Shown here piece by piece: positions 11,091-13,457 of a DNA stretch of 13,457 nucleotides (position 1 is its first letter; every line of letters begins with the position of its first letter). Under the pieces are notes generated by a model, which did no database searches, had not been told where the DNA came from, and saw only the letters and a list, made by a program, of their open reading frames with translations. A program made the position numbers and the translations under genes. The stretch is from Candidatus Aminicenantota bacterium (lineage in GTDB: Bacteria > Acidobacteriota > Aminicenantia > UBA2199), in the NCBI GenBank assembly GCA_024644125.1, contig JAHELQ010000058.1, forward strand, positions 1 through 13,457, written 5' to 3'.

Positions 11091-13457
11091 TCAATAATTA
11101 ATATTTACCAACGAGTATTTCTCGTCCACCTGGATTGAACGGATAGGCGAGTTTTCTTTGAAGTGTACGGTTTTTTCCTTGCTGTCCACTATGATTGTTT
11201 TTTTTATATCCTCTGCTTCGGTCTGTATCAAAATATGGAGGGGGAACAAAAAATCGGTGTTTTTCTGGCTGATTCCGATTTGGCCTTTTTGGCCTTCGAT
11301 GATTGTCTCGATGGTAATTTCAGGGATTTTTCGTGAGTAGATCCATTGTTCGAGAAAACGGGCGACGTTCTCGTCTTTTTGACTGAATTGGGAGATGAAC
11401 CGTTTGCTGTTAACACTCTGGAATTTAAGGTCCCGAAGAACCGAGCGCATTGATTTTAGAAAGTTTTTTTCTCCCATCAGGTCTTTCAACATCAAAAAAA
11501 CAAAAGCGGTTTTATTGTATACAATGGTCTGGAATGTTTCGCGATCGTTTTCGATATGACTGACCCGTTTCCCATATATGATCGGTCCGCTGTCGCTTTT
11601 GTTCAATATCCACCGTTTAACTTTTTTTAGTATCCGGTTGAATCTTTTTTCGGGTAACCGGTTTTGAAGAAAATACAGGACGGAGAATTGGGCCAGTCCC
11701 TCGGTGATCCACATGTCCCGGTATGAATCCCATGAAGTGACGCCTCCCCACCATTGATGCGCCAGCTCATGAATCAGATAGTCGGTGGATTCGTTGCGAA
11801 AGTTGATTGGGCTGTTTTTGGTACTGATGATCGGAGCCTCGTTCCGGGTGGCTATCATCCGGTTCGGCGTGGCGTTGTAATTAAAAAGAATGAAGCCCTG
11901 GTCGCTGATTCCCCCTTCGATATACCCTTTCTGGAAGAGAATGTTAATATCTCTGGTGACGGGAGGGCCAAATTTGGAAACAAGAAACTTCAGGCCGTCT
12001 GCCAGGGTTTTTTTGTCGAAGTATTTCATCGGGTGACTCATGGGTTCGCCGTATATGTTTATGGGTACGCTCCCTTCTAGAGTTTCCAGGTGTTTGAATT
12101 TCCCGCAAGCCAGAGAAATTCCTTTTAGGCCTGGGCTCTCGAATCTATATATGTTCCGGTTCAGCACTTGCTTGCCGACCAACTGGCCGGATGCGAGGCA
12201 ATTGAGGTCCGTGGGAACCGATACGGAAAATTCTGTTTTGGCAAAATCGATACTGGGATTTGGGTAGTAATTCTGTTCCCGGGACAGATAGAAGTAATTT
12301 TCGTTTTCCACCTGGTCTAATGTGGAGAACCTTTGCTTGAATACATCTTCGATGGCGACATGCGGAGTGATCGCACCTTTCCAGAAAAAAGACAGATAGC
12401 TGGTGTCCGATCCCAAAAAATAATACAGATTGTTCTTGCGGAGCACCGAAAGATCTCTGGCATTGGGATCGAGACTGCCGCGGATTTTCAATCCTTCGGC
12501 CAGCCGGATTACCCGGAACGTCGCCGGGAATTGAAACCAGAGTTTGACTGTACCGGAAAGAAAATCGGTCTCGGGATTGTAGAACAAATCGACCTTTAGA
12601 TTGTTGAGCCTCTCTTTCTGGTCAAATATAAATTTAGGCTTCTTGAGAGAGTCATACGCGAGTATAACTTTACTGTTCCTGGACGTTCGCAACCGAGTGT
12701 CGGGTATCATAAATTGGTTGAAATCGTAGAGGTAAAGCTCGTCTTTATCTTTTGGGAATATTACTAGATTGTCTTCGGTGTTGAATGGAAGGAACCAGAA
12801 TTCGTCGAATTGTTCTATTTTGATGCCGAAATATTCTCGATAGATTTCGATGATGGGGGCGATAGTCTCCGACCCTGCATCGACCGGAATTTGATCCGCG
12901 TCGAGATTCGCGAGAAACGACCTGTCGTCCAGGACAAATATCCCCCACTCTTCGTTGGTTTCCACCTTGTTTTTTTTGAACAAATATTGCAATGTTAGCC
13001 GCTCTTCCTCATCGCTGGGCTCGATCTGGAATTTTAACCGCCCCTTGAATAACATGACTTGTTTGAACGGATATGATTCATACAAAAAACCGTTACCGAG
13101 GGTGACTCGCGCATCGCCCAGAGTGATCGTCAGGTCTTTGACCGAATATCTTTTGAAGTTCTCGATGAAATAAAGAGGGCTGATTTGATTGATGATCCTG
13201 GCCTTCAAGTATTTGTCCTCTTTTTTTTCATACAGGATGGTGCCGACTTCCGCGTATTTTTCGAACTTCGCCTTGTAAGTCAATTTGTCCTGGATGAATG
13301 TCACGAATTTTATCCCCTGGCAGTTTTCGAAGTATGTACGAAAGATCTTATGGCTATCGTCCAAAAATAGTGATTGTAGGGCGGGCCAATTTTTTGTCGC
13401 AATGTAGTCCTGCAAATCCGGCGTCGCTGCCAGGGAGATGTTGAAGATCGAAATCGA
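11091..13457 (-). CDS. M1-like zinc metallopeptidase (gluzincin), N-terminus cut off by the window
   Basis: The frame stays open to the last base, giving 788 visible residues; residue numbers here count from 13457. The first residues, SISIFNISLAATPD, resemble the end of a signal peptide, so the start lies outside and the protein is probably exported. A TTG at 13415 could be read as a start but is unlikely. Residues 15 to about 285 form a long region I cannot assign. From about 287 (KVDLFYNPETDFLSG) an M1 N-terminal beta domain begins. The zinc site is H563-E-L-A-H567 with E586 in MWITEGLAQF, and the catalytic tyrosine is probably Y647 in IVYNKTAFVFL. Where M1 aminopeptidases have GAMEN, this has GGISDQG (515-521). 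A C-terminal domain follows. The stop is a TGA at 11091. The protein is likely a metallopeptidase, though its aminopeptidase specificity is doubtful. Confidence 0.88.
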   Translation of the reverse strand, partial: SISIFNISLAATPDLQDYIATKNWPALQSLFLDDSHKIFRTYFENCQGIKFVTFIQDKLTYKAKFEKYAEVGTILYEKKEDKYLKARIINQISPLYFIENFKRYSVKDLTITLGDARVTLGNGFLYESYPFKQVMLFKGRLKFQIEPSDEEERLTLQYLFKKNKVETNEEWGIFVLDDRSFLANLDADQIPVDAGSETIAPIIEIYREYFGIKIEQFDEFWFLPFNTEDNLVIFPKDKDELYLYDFNQFMIPDTRLRTSRNSKVILAYDSLKKPKFIFDQKERLNNLKVDLFYNPETDFLSGTVKLWFQFPATFRVIRLAEGLKIRGSLDPNARDLSVLRKNNLYYFLGSDTSYLSFFWKGAITPHVAIEDVFKQRFSTLDQVENENYFYLSREQNYYPNPSIDFAKTEFSVSVPTDLNCLASGQLVGKQVLNRNIYRFESPGLKGISLACGKFKHLETLEGSVPINIYGEPMSHPMKYFDKKTLADGLKFLVSKFGPPVTRDINILFQKGYIEGGISDQGFILFNYNATPNRMIATRNEAPIISTKNSPINFRNESTDYLIHELAHQWWGGVTSWDSYRDMWITEGLAQFSVLYFLQNRLPEKRFNRILKKVKRWILNKSDSGPIIYGKRVSHIENDRETFQTIVYNKTAFVFLMLKDLMGEKNFLKSMRSVLRDLKFQSVNSKRFISQFSQKDENVARFLEQWIYSRKIPEITIETIIEGQKGQIGISQKNTDFLFPLHILIQTEAEDIKKTIIVDSKEKTVHFKENSPIRSIQVDEKYSLVNINY

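Noticed and set aside
13413..13415. TTG codon as start of the M1-like peptidase
   Set aside because: The frame is open upstream to the window edge and the preceding residues resemble a signal-peptide end, so the gene is treated as partial.
1..13457. Defence system, CRISPR array, prophage, IS element or RNA gene
   Set aside because: No repeat arrays, terminal inverted repeats, transposase or integrase motifs, or tRNA-like folds were seen; all long ORFs are explained by the annotated genes.

Overview
This window looks like ordinary bacterial chromosome of moderate GC. It has housekeeping genes (htpG, gatC, gatA, cutA), two predicted lipoproteins, and no tRNA, rRNA, CRISPR, IS element or phage gene that I can see. 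The organism cannot be named from sequence alone. The sulfatase-fold/TPR fusion lipoprotein, the DUF362-ferredoxin protein and the large divergent M1-like peptidase suggest an anaerobic, Acidobacteriota- or Aminicenantes-like lineage, but that is only an inference. The consensus sigma70-type promoters (TTGAC-like, 17 bp spacer, TATAAT) are clear.

Layout. (1) 1-1986, + strand: the tail of an unidentified gene, then a TetR-family repressor, then a DUF362 protein with two [4Fe-4S] motifs. Two related palindromic operators, one inside the tetR promoter and one in front of the DUF362 gene, indicate an autoregulated repressor-target pair. (2) 1967-2926, - strand: a Ca2+/cation antiporter whose 3' end overlaps the DUF362 gene tail to tail. 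(3) 3118-3744, + strand: an O-methyltransferase ending in a GC-rich hairpin terminator. (4) 3801-5837, - strand: htpG (Hsp90) with an unusual charged insert. (5) 6051-8165, + strand: a lipoprotein with a sulfatase/phosphatase-fold domain and a TPR domain. (6) 8233-11043, + strand: a compact operon of gatC, gatA, a coiled-coil lipoprotein and cutA; gatB is not present. (7) 11091-13457, - strand: an M1-like gluzincin peptidase that runs off the right edge.

The genes do not form one obvious pathway. The clearest functional unit is the TetR/DUF362 pair. A second unit is the gatCA operon, in which tRNA amidation subunits share a transcript with an envelope lipoprotein. The most interesting non-coding signal is a recurring promoter layout in which a consensus -10 box ends only 6-8 bases before the start codon with no Shine-Dalgarno sequence (tetR, antiporter, gatC). 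This implies leaderless mRNAs beside normally led genes (DUF362, methyltransferase, htpG, lipoprotein). A five-codon ORF with a strong ribosome binding site lies in the DUF362 leader. I found no convincing wholly new system. No gene-free stretch exceeds 300 bases; the longest is 5838-6050, which holds divergent promoters.
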